Below are positions 8,155 to 15,705 of a stretch of DNA of 36,165 bases, one piece after another. Source of the DNA: Lapidilactobacillus concavus DSM 17758 (GTDB lineage: Bacteria; Bacillota; Bacilli; Lactobacillales; Lactobacillaceae); contig NZ_AZFX01000089.1 of NCBI RefSeq assembly GCF_001435835.1, positions 1-36,165 on the forward strand, written 5' to 3'. The notes under the pieces were generated by a model. It was not told the origin of the DNA. It was given only the letters and a program-made list of their open reading frames with translations, and searched no databases. Made by a program: the position numbers and the translations under genes. How positions within the stretch are numbered: position 1 is the stretch's first letter; every line of letters starts with the position of its first letter.

Positions 8155-8232
8155 CATTTGCAAATAATTAGATTTTAAGAATGAGCGCTCCGTCTTATTG
8201 TGACTTTTTTAATTTTTAGCAGCATTAACCGT

Positions 8233-8973
8233 TTATTCTTTATCTTTCATTTGATCCATCGTTTGATTTAGCAAGTCGTCAACATGATTGTTTCCTGCGG
8301 CTGTGGCGTGTCCTTTGACCCATTTAAATTGTAATTGGGTGAATTGGTCGAGGAGAGGTACAATAGCTTGCCAAAGAGCTAAATTGAGCACTTCTCCACC
8401 ACTAGACTTGCGCCAACCACGACGCTGCCATCCAGCTAGCCAATTTTTCATGATTGGATCTAAGACATAGTGTGAATCACTCGTGAGTAGAATGGGCGCA
8501 GTATTTAAATGCAGCTCGATCAATTTGGTTAGGGCCATCTTTAACGCGGTCAGCTCCATCTTATTGTTTGTCGCGCCAATCTCACCGTGGCTGTCTTGAT
8601 GACGTTGACCATCCGGCAAGATAATCAGATAAGCCCACGCGGCTAAATCAGTATTTCTAACGTGACCGCCATTGACGTTACCTGTATTGCGAGAACCGCC
8701 ATCCGTAAAAACTTGGATCGTTTCAGCAGCTGTGACGGATGCATTGGCTGCTTCTCGTGTGGGAGCTTGCACCATTGAACTGGTTCTGGCGTGTGAACGT
8801 TGCTGCCCGCTAACTTGCATTTGTGCCAGCCATTCTTCTGCGGCAGCTCTAGTGGTGAAGCCCTTATATCTCGCTCCGGTAAAGCCGTCGACCAGTGATT
8901 TTGTGGTTGGCCAATCCGTAAAAATTCCCGTTTGACGGCCTCGTGCGACCGCATAATATTTCCCGCTTGCCAT
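8233..8973 (-). CDS. rnhA: Ribonuclease HI with N-terminal viroplasmin-type domain
   Basis: This 246-residue protein begins with the short RNA/DNA-hybrid-binding domain also called caulimovirus viroplasmin (about 3-50; KYYAVARGRQTGIF, GFTGARYKGF). A Ser/Thr/Ala-rich linker follows, then an RNase HI domain (about 86-245). The catalytic acidic residues are visible as D91 (VFTDGGS), E140 (NKMEL), D166 (TSDSHYV) and D232 (HVDDL), with the flexible-loop His in KGHATAAGNNH. It cuts the RNA strand of RNA-DNA hybrids, removing R-loops and primer remnants. GGAGG lies 5 nt before the ATG. It is transcribed alone, towards the 8121-8154 hairpin. Confidence 0.9.
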   Translation of the reverse strand: MASGKYYAVARGRQTGIFTDWPTTKSLVDGFTGARYKGFTTRAAAEEWLAQMQVSGQQRSHARTSSMVQAPTREAANASVTAAETIQVFTDGGSRNTGNVNGGHVRNTDLAAWAYLIILPDGQRHQDSHGEIGATNNKMELTALKMALTKLIELHLNTAPILLTSDSHYVLDPIMKNWLAGWQRRGWRKSSGGEVLNLALWQAIVPLLDQFTQLQFKWVKGHATAAGNNHVDDLLNQTMDQMKDKE

Positions 8974-9164
8974 AGAATCCTCCGAGTCAAGTTGTAAGTT
9001 TAGTATTTTCTTAATATAATAAGACTAGCGAACCTAAATTTAAACGATCGCCTATTCAGTCATCTAACATTTTACTGATCTATTTTATTTGGCTACTGAT
9101 GTGGTGCACCAACTCGTTTATCGACCACGATCGTTTGAGATTTTATGATTAGGATGGATAGTTA

Positions 9165-10124
9165 TTGAAACATTTCAGACACACGAGCAGTCTCACTCAT
9201 ACGTTAATCAAACCGCTTAGTGGGCTCTTAGCGTTGGGTGTCCTGCAACAATACAGACATCGGAGAGAAAAAGTTATTACACCTCACACAAAAGTCGTCT
9301 TAAAAAACACCACTCAAATTCAAACAGACCCAGAACCAGATCTGAGAATCGTTGCCGATCCTCAACCAGCCGCGTGGTCACAACCCGTTCAAGTCCCCAC
9401 GCTGTACGTACATGGGTTCCGCGGTGGTGATTACACGACGAATAAGATGGTCCTAAGTGCTCAGAATGCACTTCACAGCGAGACCTACCTCAAGGTATTA
9501 GTTGATTGGCATGGTCGCCTAACCTATCAAGGCAGCTGGTCGGACGATCCCAACCCACTCGTTCAGATCGTCTTCGAAGACAAGTGGATGCCAACACTGC
9601 AGATCGTTAATTGGCTCTCCGTGGTTTTGCCGCAGTTACAACAAAAATTTCATTTTTCAGCATACAACGCGGTTGGTCATTCAATTGGGGCGACCGCGCT
9701 GGTTCGCATGGAAATGCGTCACCATGCCCAGCCAAACTTCCCCAAACTGAACAAGCTCGTTTTAGTCGCTGGCCCCTTCGATGGCGTCGTTGCCTTCGGA
9801 GACTGGCCCAATTTGAATCGCCTCAACCAAAAGGGACGGCCAATGCTAATGAATTTCCATTATCTACAATTGATGATGGGGCGTCACCATTTTTCTAGTG
9901 AGGCGAGCGTCTTAAATATCTATGGCAACGTCGATGACACAACCAACACCGACAAATATATCAGTGTCAATTCCGCGAAGTCGATTCGTTATATCCTAGC
10001 GCCGGTTGTGAAGGCCTTCCACGAAATCGAGGTCCATGGTCAAAACGCCGAGCATTCCAAGATGCACGATGATGATCATGTCTTGAATCTGATTAATGAG
10101 TTTCTGTTTGCGAACCCGCAGTAG
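9165..10124 (+). CDS. DUF915 family alpha/beta hydrolase, membrane-anchored
   Basis: The 319-residue protein starts with a basic N-terminus and a short hydrophobic segment (about 14-29), probably a membrane anchor. An alpha/beta hydrolase of the DUF915 surface-hydrolase family follows. HGF (83-85) is the oxyanion region, G171-H-S173-I-G175 is the nucleophile elbow, GNVDDTTNTD (254-263) likely carries the acid, and a His near 297-305 completes the triad. The substrate is unknown; the family is common in lactobacilli. The TTG at 9165 is used because AGGATGG lies 7 nt before it and no nearer ATG exists. Its 3' end overlaps the convergent glycosyltransferase by 32 bp. Confidence 0.8.
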   Translation: MKHFRHTSSLTHTLIKPLSGLLALGVLQQYRHRREKVITPHTKVVLKNTTQIQTDPEPDLRIVADPQPAAWSQPVQVPTLYVHGFRGGDYTTNKMVLSAQNALHSETYLKVLVDWHGRLTYQGSWSDDPNPLVQIVFEDKWMPTLQIVNWLSVVLPQLQQKFHFSAYNAVGHSIGATALVRMEMRHHAQPNFPKLNKLVLVAGPFDGVVAFGDWPNLNRLNQKGRPMLMNFHYLQLMMGRHHFSSEASVLNIYGNVDDTTNTDKYISVNSAKSIRYILAPVVKAFHEIEVHGQNAEHSKMHDDDHVLNLINEFLFANPQ

Positions 10125-11085
10125 TCGCGTGCTTTTCTAAATAAGTTTGTTCGTTCTCTTTAATTAAATATGGAGGACGTTTTTTTGTCTCTAAGAAGAT
10201 TTTACCGATGTATTTCCCAATGATGCCTAGCGAAAGCAGCTGCAGACCGCCAATGAACAGAAAGATTGAGACCAGTGATGGCCAGCCAGCTGTGGCATCG
10301 CCGAAGACTAAGGTGCGAATAATAATGATAATTAAGGCAATCACGGCCAATAAACAAGAAGAGGCGCCAACAAATGACGCCATATTTAAGGGTGCGTCTG
10401 AGAAATTAACAATTCCTTCCAAGGAGTACGAGAACAACCGCCAGAAACTCCAGCTGGTCGTGCCTGCAACTCGTTTTTGGTTCTCATAGGGTAAATAGAC
10501 CGTATTGAAGCCGACCCATGAGAATAACCCTTTGGAAAATCGATTATATTCCTTCATCGATAAAATAGCATCGACAACCGGGCGTGTCATCAAGCGAAAG
10601 TCGCGCTCGCCGTCCATCATTGGCATCTGCCCAAATTTATTCATCAACCGATAAAAGAGGCGTGCAAAAAAACTACGCAGTTTAGGTTCACCCACGCGAT
10701 CAATTCGACGTGTCCCCACACAGTCAATTTCAGGGTCTTGAATTTTGGCATACATCTCTAAGAGCATTGACGGTGGATCTTGCAGATCCGCATCCATCAC
10801 CGTGACGTAATCGCCTGTTGCCCGTTGTAAGCCCGCATATAACGCCGCTTCCTTACCAAAGTTACGTGAGAACGAAAGGTAGTGAACAGAAGCATGTTCA
10901 GTTGCCAGCGTACGCAAAAGCACTAATGTCTGATCACGCGAACCATCATTCACGAAGATGTATTCAAATTCCAGAGGTAGTTGTGGACGCAACGCCTCCA
11001 TTGCTTTGAAATAATAAGGTAATGCTTCTTGTTCGTTGTAACAAGGCACAATAATCGATAATTTCATGACATTCTTAGCGTTCAT
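10093..11085 (-). CDS. Family 2 glycosyltransferase, GtrB/CsbB-like polyprenyl-phosphate sugar transferase
   Basis: This protein (330 residues from the first ATG) has an N-terminal GT-A domain: IIVPCYNEQ at the start, FVNDGSRD, and DADLQDPP carrying the metal-binding acidic residues, followed by RDFRLM. Two C-terminal membrane helices (about 235-260 and 270-295) come next. This layout fits GtrB/CsbB/DPM1-type enzymes, which move a sugar from a nucleotide donor to undecaprenyl phosphate on the inner membrane face for later cell-wall or teichoic acid glycosylation. Start choice is uncertain: the only good ribosome site (AAGGAG) is about 30 nt before ATG 11085, and a second ATG lies six codons in. 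The partner flippase and GtrC-like transferase are not in the window. The tail overlaps the convergent hydrolase by 32 bp with no terminator between. Confidence 0.85.
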   Translation of the reverse strand: MNAKNVMKLSIIVPCYNEQEALPYYFKAMEALRPQLPLEFEYIFVNDGSRDQTLVLLRTLATEHASVHYLSFSRNFGKEAALYAGLQRATGDYVTVMDADLQDPPSMLLEMYAKIQDPEIDCVGTRRIDRVGEPKLRSFFARLFYRLMNKFGQMPMMDGERDFRLMTRPVVDAILSMKEYNRFSKGLFSWVGFNTVYLPYENQKRVAGTTSWSFWRLFSYSLEGIVNFSDAPLNMASFVGASSCLLAVIALIIIIIRTLVFGDATAGWPSLVSIFLFIGGLQLLSLGIIGKYIGKIFLETKKRPPYLIKENEQTYLEKHATTAGSQTETH

Positions 11086-11206
11086 AACGCGTTATAAGCG
11101 CTAAAGTTCACTCTCCTTAACTAAAACCTTAGGTCCATTGTCGCATTTTTTAACACAAAGATAAACCATGAACGAAGGGGATTTTACAATCGTTGATTGC
11201 AAATTT

Positions 11207-11222
11207 ACCTGTGATGACAGGT
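11207..11222. promoter_or_regulatory. Palindrome upstream of the acetyltransferase gene
   Basis: ACCTGT-GATG-ACAGGT is a perfect 6-4-6 inverted repeat about 40 bp before a possible TATGAT -10 for the gene at 11300. It could be an operator; no matching regulator is identified. Confidence 0.35.
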
Positions 11223-11299
11223 GCAACCTGCAAGCATTGAAAAACATCTTCTACGCCCGAATATGATAGACTTATGATGACTATGTGGAGGTAAAAGCT

Positions 11300-11797
11300 A
11301 TGGAAAAATTCGAAAAGTATCACCCAATCATGACACCTCATTACACCTTCAACTGGCTGACCAGTGCGCGGTTAAATAAGAGCACTGAATTAATGCAACA
11401 CTATTATCAAGATGCCACGCTCACCACGGCAAAGGCTGCCAGTCTAATCAATCAAACCATGTTGAAAGTCATGCGTGATCAACAATTGACTTGGGGCGTC
11501 TTTGATCGTGCCAGCGACGAACTCGTGGGTCTCGCCAATCTATTCGAAATTAATCAACAGCAGGCGGCCTCATCGATTGAACTCGAGTTAACGGCCATGC
11601 AACCTGAACGCGGCGTCAGAGAATTACTCGCCCGCCTCGTCTCCTTCGCTTTTGCGGAATTAGACATGAAGACCCTCTACTTCAAACAAACGACCACCAA
11701 AATCGATCCAGCGATTCTCGATCAATTAGGCTTCACGGCCAATCCCGCCACGAACGATTGGCTACTCAATCGGGCAGTTTCTATTGAACGTGTTTAA
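11300..11797 (+). CDS. GNAT-like N-acetyltransferase
   Basis: The 165-residue protein looks like a RimJ/RimL-type GNAT. An opening segment (YTFNWLTSARL) is followed by a middle strand pair (WGVFDRASDELVGLANLFEIN), a helix with ERGVRELLARLVSFAF in the acetyl-CoA-binding position, LYFKQT, and a closing LDQLGF motif. The usual Q/RxxGxG/A loop is degenerate (ERGVRE), so catalytic activity is uncertain. GGAGG at 11287-11291 sets the ATG at 11300 instead of a GTG further upstream. It heads a likely run with the YugP-type peptidase, which starts 47 nt after its stop. Confidence 0.65.
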   Translation: MEKFEKYHPIMTPHYTFNWLTSARLNKSTELMQHYYQDATLTTAKAASLINQTMLKVMRDQQLTWGVFDRASDELVGLANLFEINQQQAASSIELELTAMQPERGVRELLARLVSFAFAELDMKTLYFKQTTTKIDPAILDQLGFTANPATNDWLLNRAVSIERV

Positions 11798-11844
11798 TCT
11801 TGACAGATGAACTCACTCGATTTAATTAACGAAAGGATGATTAA

Positions 11845-12543
11845 ATGTTTCCCTTCTTCTTTGACCCAACTTATGTCTTAGTGATCGCCGGCTTGATCAT
11901 CACCATGATTGCTTCTGCACGTGTTAACAGCACTTTTCGTCAATATGACCAGATTCAGAGTTCGAATCGGTTGACCGGTGCCACTGCTGCACAAGCCATT
12001 CTTGACGAATCCGGCATTGAAGACGTACAGATCCGTAAGATCGCGGGTAATTTAACCGATAATTACGATGCTAGCCAGCGTGTCCTTAGCCTCTCAGAGG
12101 CCACTTATGATTCAACTTCCGTAGCGGCCATTGGTGTTGCCGCACACGAAGTCGGGCATGCCCTCCAACACCACTCGGGTTACGTACCTTTACAAATTCG
12201 ATCAGGAATTTTCCCACTCGTCAATATTGGCTCACATCTGGCGTTCCCACTGATTATTGCCGGTGTCCTCTTCAGTTGGAATCAAGCCTTGATCAATATT
12301 GGCATCTGGGCATTCGCACTAGTTTTGATTTTTCAATTGGTGACCTTGCCGGTTGAATTCAATGCCTCTGGTCGCGCGCTTAAGATTCTCAGCCAGGACG
12401 GATTACTGACCAATCAAGAAATTCCGATGGTCCGCAAAGTTTTGGATGCCGCGGCGATGACTTACGTGGCTGCAGTGCTCTCCAGTTTCTTGCAACTACT
12501 ACGTTTAGTGCTCTTATTCGGTGGCGGAAACGATCGCGATTAA
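11845..12543 (+). CDS. YugP-family zinc metallopeptidase, membrane-bound
   Basis: This 232-residue integral membrane protein carries the zinc-protease motif HEVGH (about 94-98, in GVAAHEVGHALQHHSGY) after one N-terminal helix, with two or three more helices (about 110-165) and a hydrophobic C-terminus. The conserved SLSEATYDSTSVAAIGVAAHE context is typical of the YugP/DUF2268-like neutral zinc metallopeptidase family of Firmicutes. The distal acidic zinc ligand is probably in LPVEFNAS. Its substrate is unknown; related proteins are thought to act in membrane protein turnover. GAAAGGATG precedes the ATG. It sits between the acetyltransferase gene and cardiolipin synthase, all on one strand. 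Confidence 0.85.
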   Translation: MFPFFFDPTYVLVIAGLIITMIASARVNSTFRQYDQIQSSNRLTGATAAQAILDESGIEDVQIRKIAGNLTDNYDASQRVLSLSEATYDSTSVAAIGVAAHEVGHALQHHSGYVPLQIRSGIFPLVNIGSHLAFPLIIAGVLFSWNQALINIGIWAFALVLIFQLVTLPVEFNASGRALKILSQDGLLTNQEIPMVRKVLDAAAMTYVAAVLSSFLQLLRLVLLFGGGNDRD

Positions 12544-12639
12544 TTGCTAAATGCCATTAAAAAGCATAAAATTAAACATTATTCATGTGTTAAATCACTT
12601 TTCACGTCATATTCTGGGCTATTGGGGTAATTGGAGTAA

Positions 12640-14109
12640 ATGAATTTTAGTATCGTTGTCTTAATTATTATCGGCTTACTGACCATCAACACGATCGGTG
12701 CCATCATCACCGTGTTTCACCGACCGCGTAGTATACCTGCAACACTTGCTTGGCTGATCGTTTTGGGCATGATGCCTGGGGTCGGCTTTTTAGCATACGC
12801 TTTTTTAGGTCGTGGCATTGCCGAAGATAATCTCTTCGCCCTCAGTCATCAAGACCATATTGGGCTTGCTCATCTTCGTGATCTGATCATCGAAGATCTG
12901 AAGCAGCTCGAGCAGCCGACACACACGAACGATACGACCAAAAATGCCCGTGGATTGATCGAATACTTCGACCGTTCAGAAGATGCGCCAGTGACTCATC
13001 ACAATTCTGTTCGACTTTTTACCGATGGCAAGGATAAATTTGACAACTTATTCAAAGATATTAAGATCGCCCAGAAATTTATCCATATCGAATACTATTC
13101 CTTCATCAACGACGAGATTGGTAACGAATTCTTGCAATTATTGACGAAGAAAGCCGAACAAGGTGTCGAAATTCGCTTGATCTATGATCCATGGGGTTCT
13201 GCGGGAGCCAATAAGAAATGGTTCGCCCCTCTGACCAAAGCAGGTGGTCAAGTCATCCCTTTCATCACCTCGCGCGACTTGATTCGTAAGACACGGTTAA
13301 ACTATCATTTACACCGTAAAGTCGTCATTATCGACGGTAAAATTGGCTGGACGGGTGGTTTCAACGTTGGTGACCAATATCTCGGTCGCAGTCCAAAGTT
13401 TGGTTATTGGCGCGACACGCATATTCGCATCGTCGGCACCAGCGTTCTCGCCCTACAAGAACGCTTCTTAATGGATTGGAACGCATCGATCGAGCACTAT
13501 AGCCAGCGAATCACCTTCAAGAATGAATATTTCCCTAATCCATCGAAAATTGCCGTCGGAGAAACGCCCATTCAGATTGTTTCTGACGGCCCAGATAATT
13601 CCGAAGACATCCTCAAGGGTGGCATGATGAAAATGCTCCTAACGGCTAAAAAGTCGCTCTGGATTCAAACCCCCTATCTCGTCCCCGACGATTCTGTTTT
13701 AAGTGCACTAATCATTGCTGCTCGATCGGGCATCGACGTCCGCATCATGATCCCCTGCATGCCTGACCATCCCTTTATTTATCGAGCGACCCAATATTAC
13801 GCTAACCTTTTTACCGCCTCTGGCATTAAAATCTACGTGTACAACAACGGCTTCATGCACGCCAAGACGACTATTTGTGACAACACCTTCTGCTTTGTTG
13901 GCTCGATGAATCAAGACTATCGCAGTTATGCCCTCAATTTCGAATGTAACGCCTATATCTATGACCGCTCGATCAGCCAACAACTCACACAAATCTTCGA
14001 GGAAGACATGAAACGCTCGACACTGCTGACCCCAGAAATTATCAACAGCCAATCCCATTGGCTCCACTTCAAGCAGTACTTCTCGAGATTATTGTCACCA
14101 ATTCTATGA
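12640..14109 (+). CDS. cls: Cardiolipin synthase
   Basis: The 489-residue protein has two N-terminal membrane helices (about 3-22 and 30-53) and two phospholipase D-type HKD motifs, HLHRKVVIIDGK near residue 225 and FMHAKTTICDN near 407, each followed by a GG/GS-M-N sequence. Length and layout match bacterial ClsA-type enzymes, which join two phosphatidylglycerols into cardiolipin and glycerol at the membrane. The ATG at 12640 follows TTGGAG closely (4 nt). It lies about 97 nt after the YugP gene and is followed by a strong terminator, so it probably ends that transcript or has its own promoter in the AT-rich gap. Confidence 0.92.
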   Translation: MNFSIVVLIIIGLLTINTIGAIITVFHRPRSIPATLAWLIVLGMMPGVGFLAYAFLGRGIAEDNLFALSHQDHIGLAHLRDLIIEDLKQLEQPTHTNDTTKNARGLIEYFDRSEDAPVTHHNSVRLFTDGKDKFDNLFKDIKIAQKFIHIEYYSFINDEIGNEFLQLLTKKAEQGVEIRLIYDPWGSAGANKKWFAPLTKAGGQVIPFITSRDLIRKTRLNYHLHRKVVIIDGKIGWTGGFNVGDQYLGRSPKFGYWRDTHIRIVGTSVLALQERFLMDWNASIEHYSQRITFKNEYFPNPSKIAVGETPIQIVSDGPDNSEDILKGGMMKMLLTAKKSLWIQTPYLVPDDSVLSALIIAARSGIDVRIMIPCMPDHPFIYRATQYYANLFTASGIKIYVYNNGFMHAKTTICDNTFCFVGSMNQDYRSYALNFECNAYIYDRSISQQLTQIFEEDMKRSTLLTPEIINSQSHWLHFKQYFSRLLSPIL

Positions 14110-14122
14110 TCTTTGTTAAGGC

Positions 14123-14166
14123 AAAACGACTTCACACCCTGAAATCAGGTGGTGAAGTCGTTTTTT
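14123..14166 (+). terminator. Terminator after cardiolipin synthase
   Basis: AAAACGACTTCAC pairs with GTGAAGTCGTTTT around a loop that itself contains CCTGA/TCAGG; it ends in six T. Confidence 0.9.
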
Positions 14167-14206
14167 AATGCGTTGACCAATATGTATTTATGCATTAATT
14201 AGCCTA

Positions 14207-14593
14207 ATGATTTCCCAAACCATTTATACTCCATTTAAAAGAGACGACTGGAGACCATCAAAGCCATCAGGCCATCTCAGACTGATTTATTCACAATTTA
14301 TGAATTTCATGGTTCGAAAAGAACTCAATTATGCGCGTAGTACCCAACAACTACTCAAAAAACAAGCAGCTGTTTCGGATCGGATCGATTATGTCGTCTT
14401 GGCAATTTTTACAGAAGGTTGGCTCGAATTAATTAGTCATCCAAGCGAGTCAAAATCATCAATTCAAAAAATGGATAACGCCATCTCTATTCTGAACATT
14501 CTTGATCGCCAGCAAGATTTCAAACACTTCGTTCATCTCAAAGAACAGATTATTCAAAACGATGGAAAAGTACAACCAGATATTTGGATCTAA
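14207..14593 (+). CDS. Unrecognised 128-residue protein
   Basis: No family is recognised. The predicted protein is soluble, begins MISQTIYTPFKRDDWRPSKPS, and is mainly helical with aromatic residues in the middle (VVLAIFTEGWLELI). It has no membrane helix or signal peptide. The ATG at 14207 has no visible ribosome site, so the gene may be leaderless or start elsewhere; the next in-frame ATG is near 14300 and also lacks one. It is framed by a terminator before (14123-14166) and after (14620-14660), which supports a separate transcription unit. Confidence 0.6.
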   Translation: MISQTIYTPFKRDDWRPSKPSGHLRLIYSQFMNFMVRKELNYARSTQQLLKKQAAVSDRIDYVVLAIFTEGWLELISHPSESKSSIQKMDNAISILNILDRQQDFKHFVHLKEQIIQNDGKVQPDIWI

Positions 14594-14619
14594 AACAACT
14601 AAATCAGCATGTCGTGATT

Positions 14620-14660
14620 GGGAGCAGGGGCTAAATTTTGCCACTGCTCCTATTTAATTT
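14620..14660 (+). terminator. Terminator after the unrecognised gene
   Basis: GGAGCAG-G-GGC and GCC-A-CTGCTCC form an 11-bp stem with one mismatch, followed by TATTTAATTT. Confidence 0.75.
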
Positions 14661-14705
14661 GGCAAAAATGCCTATTAGGTTAGATCGTTGCCAAAAATTG
14701 CGGAA

Positions 14706-14754
14706 AGAAAAAACCGGTCCTCATAAAGTAGGAAACACTTCATGAGGACCGGTT
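14706..14754 (-). terminator. Strong terminator of the minus-strand membrane gene
   Basis: AACCGGTCCTCAT and ATGAGGACCGGTT form a 13-bp perfect stem that is nearly extended by AAGT/ACTT; a T-run follows on the minus strand. It lies 20 nt after the gene ending at 14774. Confidence 0.92.
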
Positions 14755-14773
14755 GACCAATAATCGACAAACT

Positions 14774-15247
14774 TCACATCAATTGTTCGATTTCAATTTG
14801 AACTGAATCTGGCAACAATTTCTTTAAGGTCATTAATAAGACTTCGAGCTTTTGGTTAAAGTTCATTTGGATTTGCTGACGTTCGTTAATAATGAAGACA
14901 GCAACCACGCGGGTCTTACCGTTTGGCAGTGTGACCGGCAACATTTTGAGCGCAGTAATATTCGCATAATCGATCACTCTCGAAAACAAGCCATTAGTGA
15001 CCAAGCGCTTGGTGCCAATACCACCAACGCCATCCATGATGTTCAACGTGAAGAAAGCAGAAAGCATAATCACATAGGTCCAATCCATCACAGGATTACT
15101 CAGCACCCAGGAGCCCACCAGAACACTGAAAATCAACGGCATAAATTTATAACGCGCACGAATAACGATTTGAGATTGCCAATAAATACCAAAACCCATA
15201 CTAGCAAAAAGCGCAAGAATCAATAAGTAATAAATCAAAGAACGCAC
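14774..15247 (-). CDS. Small membrane protein of unknown function
   Basis: The 157-residue protein has about three membrane helices in its first 90 residues (IYYLLILALFASMGFGIYW, then MPLIFSVLVGSWVLS and WTYVIMLSAFFTLNIM). A soluble C-terminal half follows, with TLPNGKTRVVAVFII and a hydrophilic helix ending KKLLPDSVQIEIEQLM. It resembles conserved hypothetical proteins of lactobacilli, but no function is recognised. The GTG at 15247 is chosen because AGGAGG lies 6 nt before it. A 118-bp hairpin repeat begins only about 10 bp upstream of that ribosome site, so its promoter must lie in or beyond the repeat. Confidence 0.7.
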   Translation of the reverse strand: MRSLIYYLLILALFASMGFGIYWQSQIVIRARYKFMPLIFSVLVGSWVLSNPVMDWTYVIMLSAFFTLNIMDGVGGIGTKRLVTNGLFSRVIDYANITALKMLPVTLPNGKTRVVAVFIINERQQIQMNFNQKLEVLLMTLKKLLPDSVQIEIEQLM

Positions 15248-15267
15248 GACGCACCTCCTTGGAAATT

Positions 15268-15385
15268 AGAGTGTGAAAAGCTACGGTTTGGCATTGAGCA
15301 TTAACCTTATAAACAAGAAAATCCTGCTTTTGGATTATCTTGTTTATAACGTTAAGCGGAAATGACAGTAGCTTTGAACACATTT
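15268..15385 (+). repeat. Hairpin repeat, copy A (118 bp)
   Basis: The copy starts with AGAGTGTG, has GAGCATTA 28 nt in and TTAAGC about 84 nt in. AAGCTAC (15278-15284) pairs with GTAGCTT near 15368-15374. The inner arms TTATAAACAAG/CTTGTTTATAA and AATCC/GGATT close on TGCTTTT. The pairs cover about 98 nt. It is followed head to tail by copy B. Confidence 0.85.
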
Positions 15386-15500
15386 AGAGTGTGAAAAGGA
15401 ACGGGTTACTTTCGAGCATTAATGGTTAATTCAAGACAATCCTGCTTTTCGGATTGACTTGGTTTTATGTTGTGAACAGCTACGTTTCGTACGGTTATCT
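15386..15500 (+). repeat. Hairpin repeat, copy B (degenerate)
   Basis: AGAGTGTG at 15386 is followed 28 nt later by GAGCATTA (15414), and inner arms AAGACAATCC/GGATTGACTT are kept, but the TTAAGC side is changed to TTGTGAAC. The right edge is not sharp. The remaining part of this 458-bp gap, 15500-15690, is AT-rich and holds the promoter of the P-type ATPase. Confidence 0.7.
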
Positions 15501-15626
15501 TTTCCTAACCAATCGCTACCATGATTGTAATTCTACCCCAATTGGCACGAAATAGCAGTAATCTCGCTCGTTTTTAACAAAATCGTGTCACTGAATTATA
15601 GTAAGCTAAATTATAATCGTTCTAAT

Positions 15627-15654
15627 TTGCAAAACATAATCGTTGTGATACAAT
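15627..15654 (+). promoter_or_regulatory. Probable promoter of the P-type ATPase gene
   Basis: TTGCAA (15627-15632), 16 bp, TACAAT (15649-15654). The motif ATAATCGTT occurs twice, about 24 bp apart, once before the -35 and once in the spacer, and may be a regulator site. No FNR-like box of the type at 130-143 is seen here. Confidence 0.5.
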
Positions 15655-15705
15655 GTTTTTTGTAAGTACTTAATATTTTGAATTTTTTCTGTGGAGGTTG
15701 TCATC

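Noticed and set aside
7939-8178. 79-codon plus-strand open frame
   Set aside because: No ribosome site, spans the terminator at 8121-8154, and the amino-acid content is not convincing.
8643-8990. 115-codon minus-strand open frame overlapping the RNase H gene
   Set aside because: It is a shadow frame of the viroplasmin/RNase H coding sequence.
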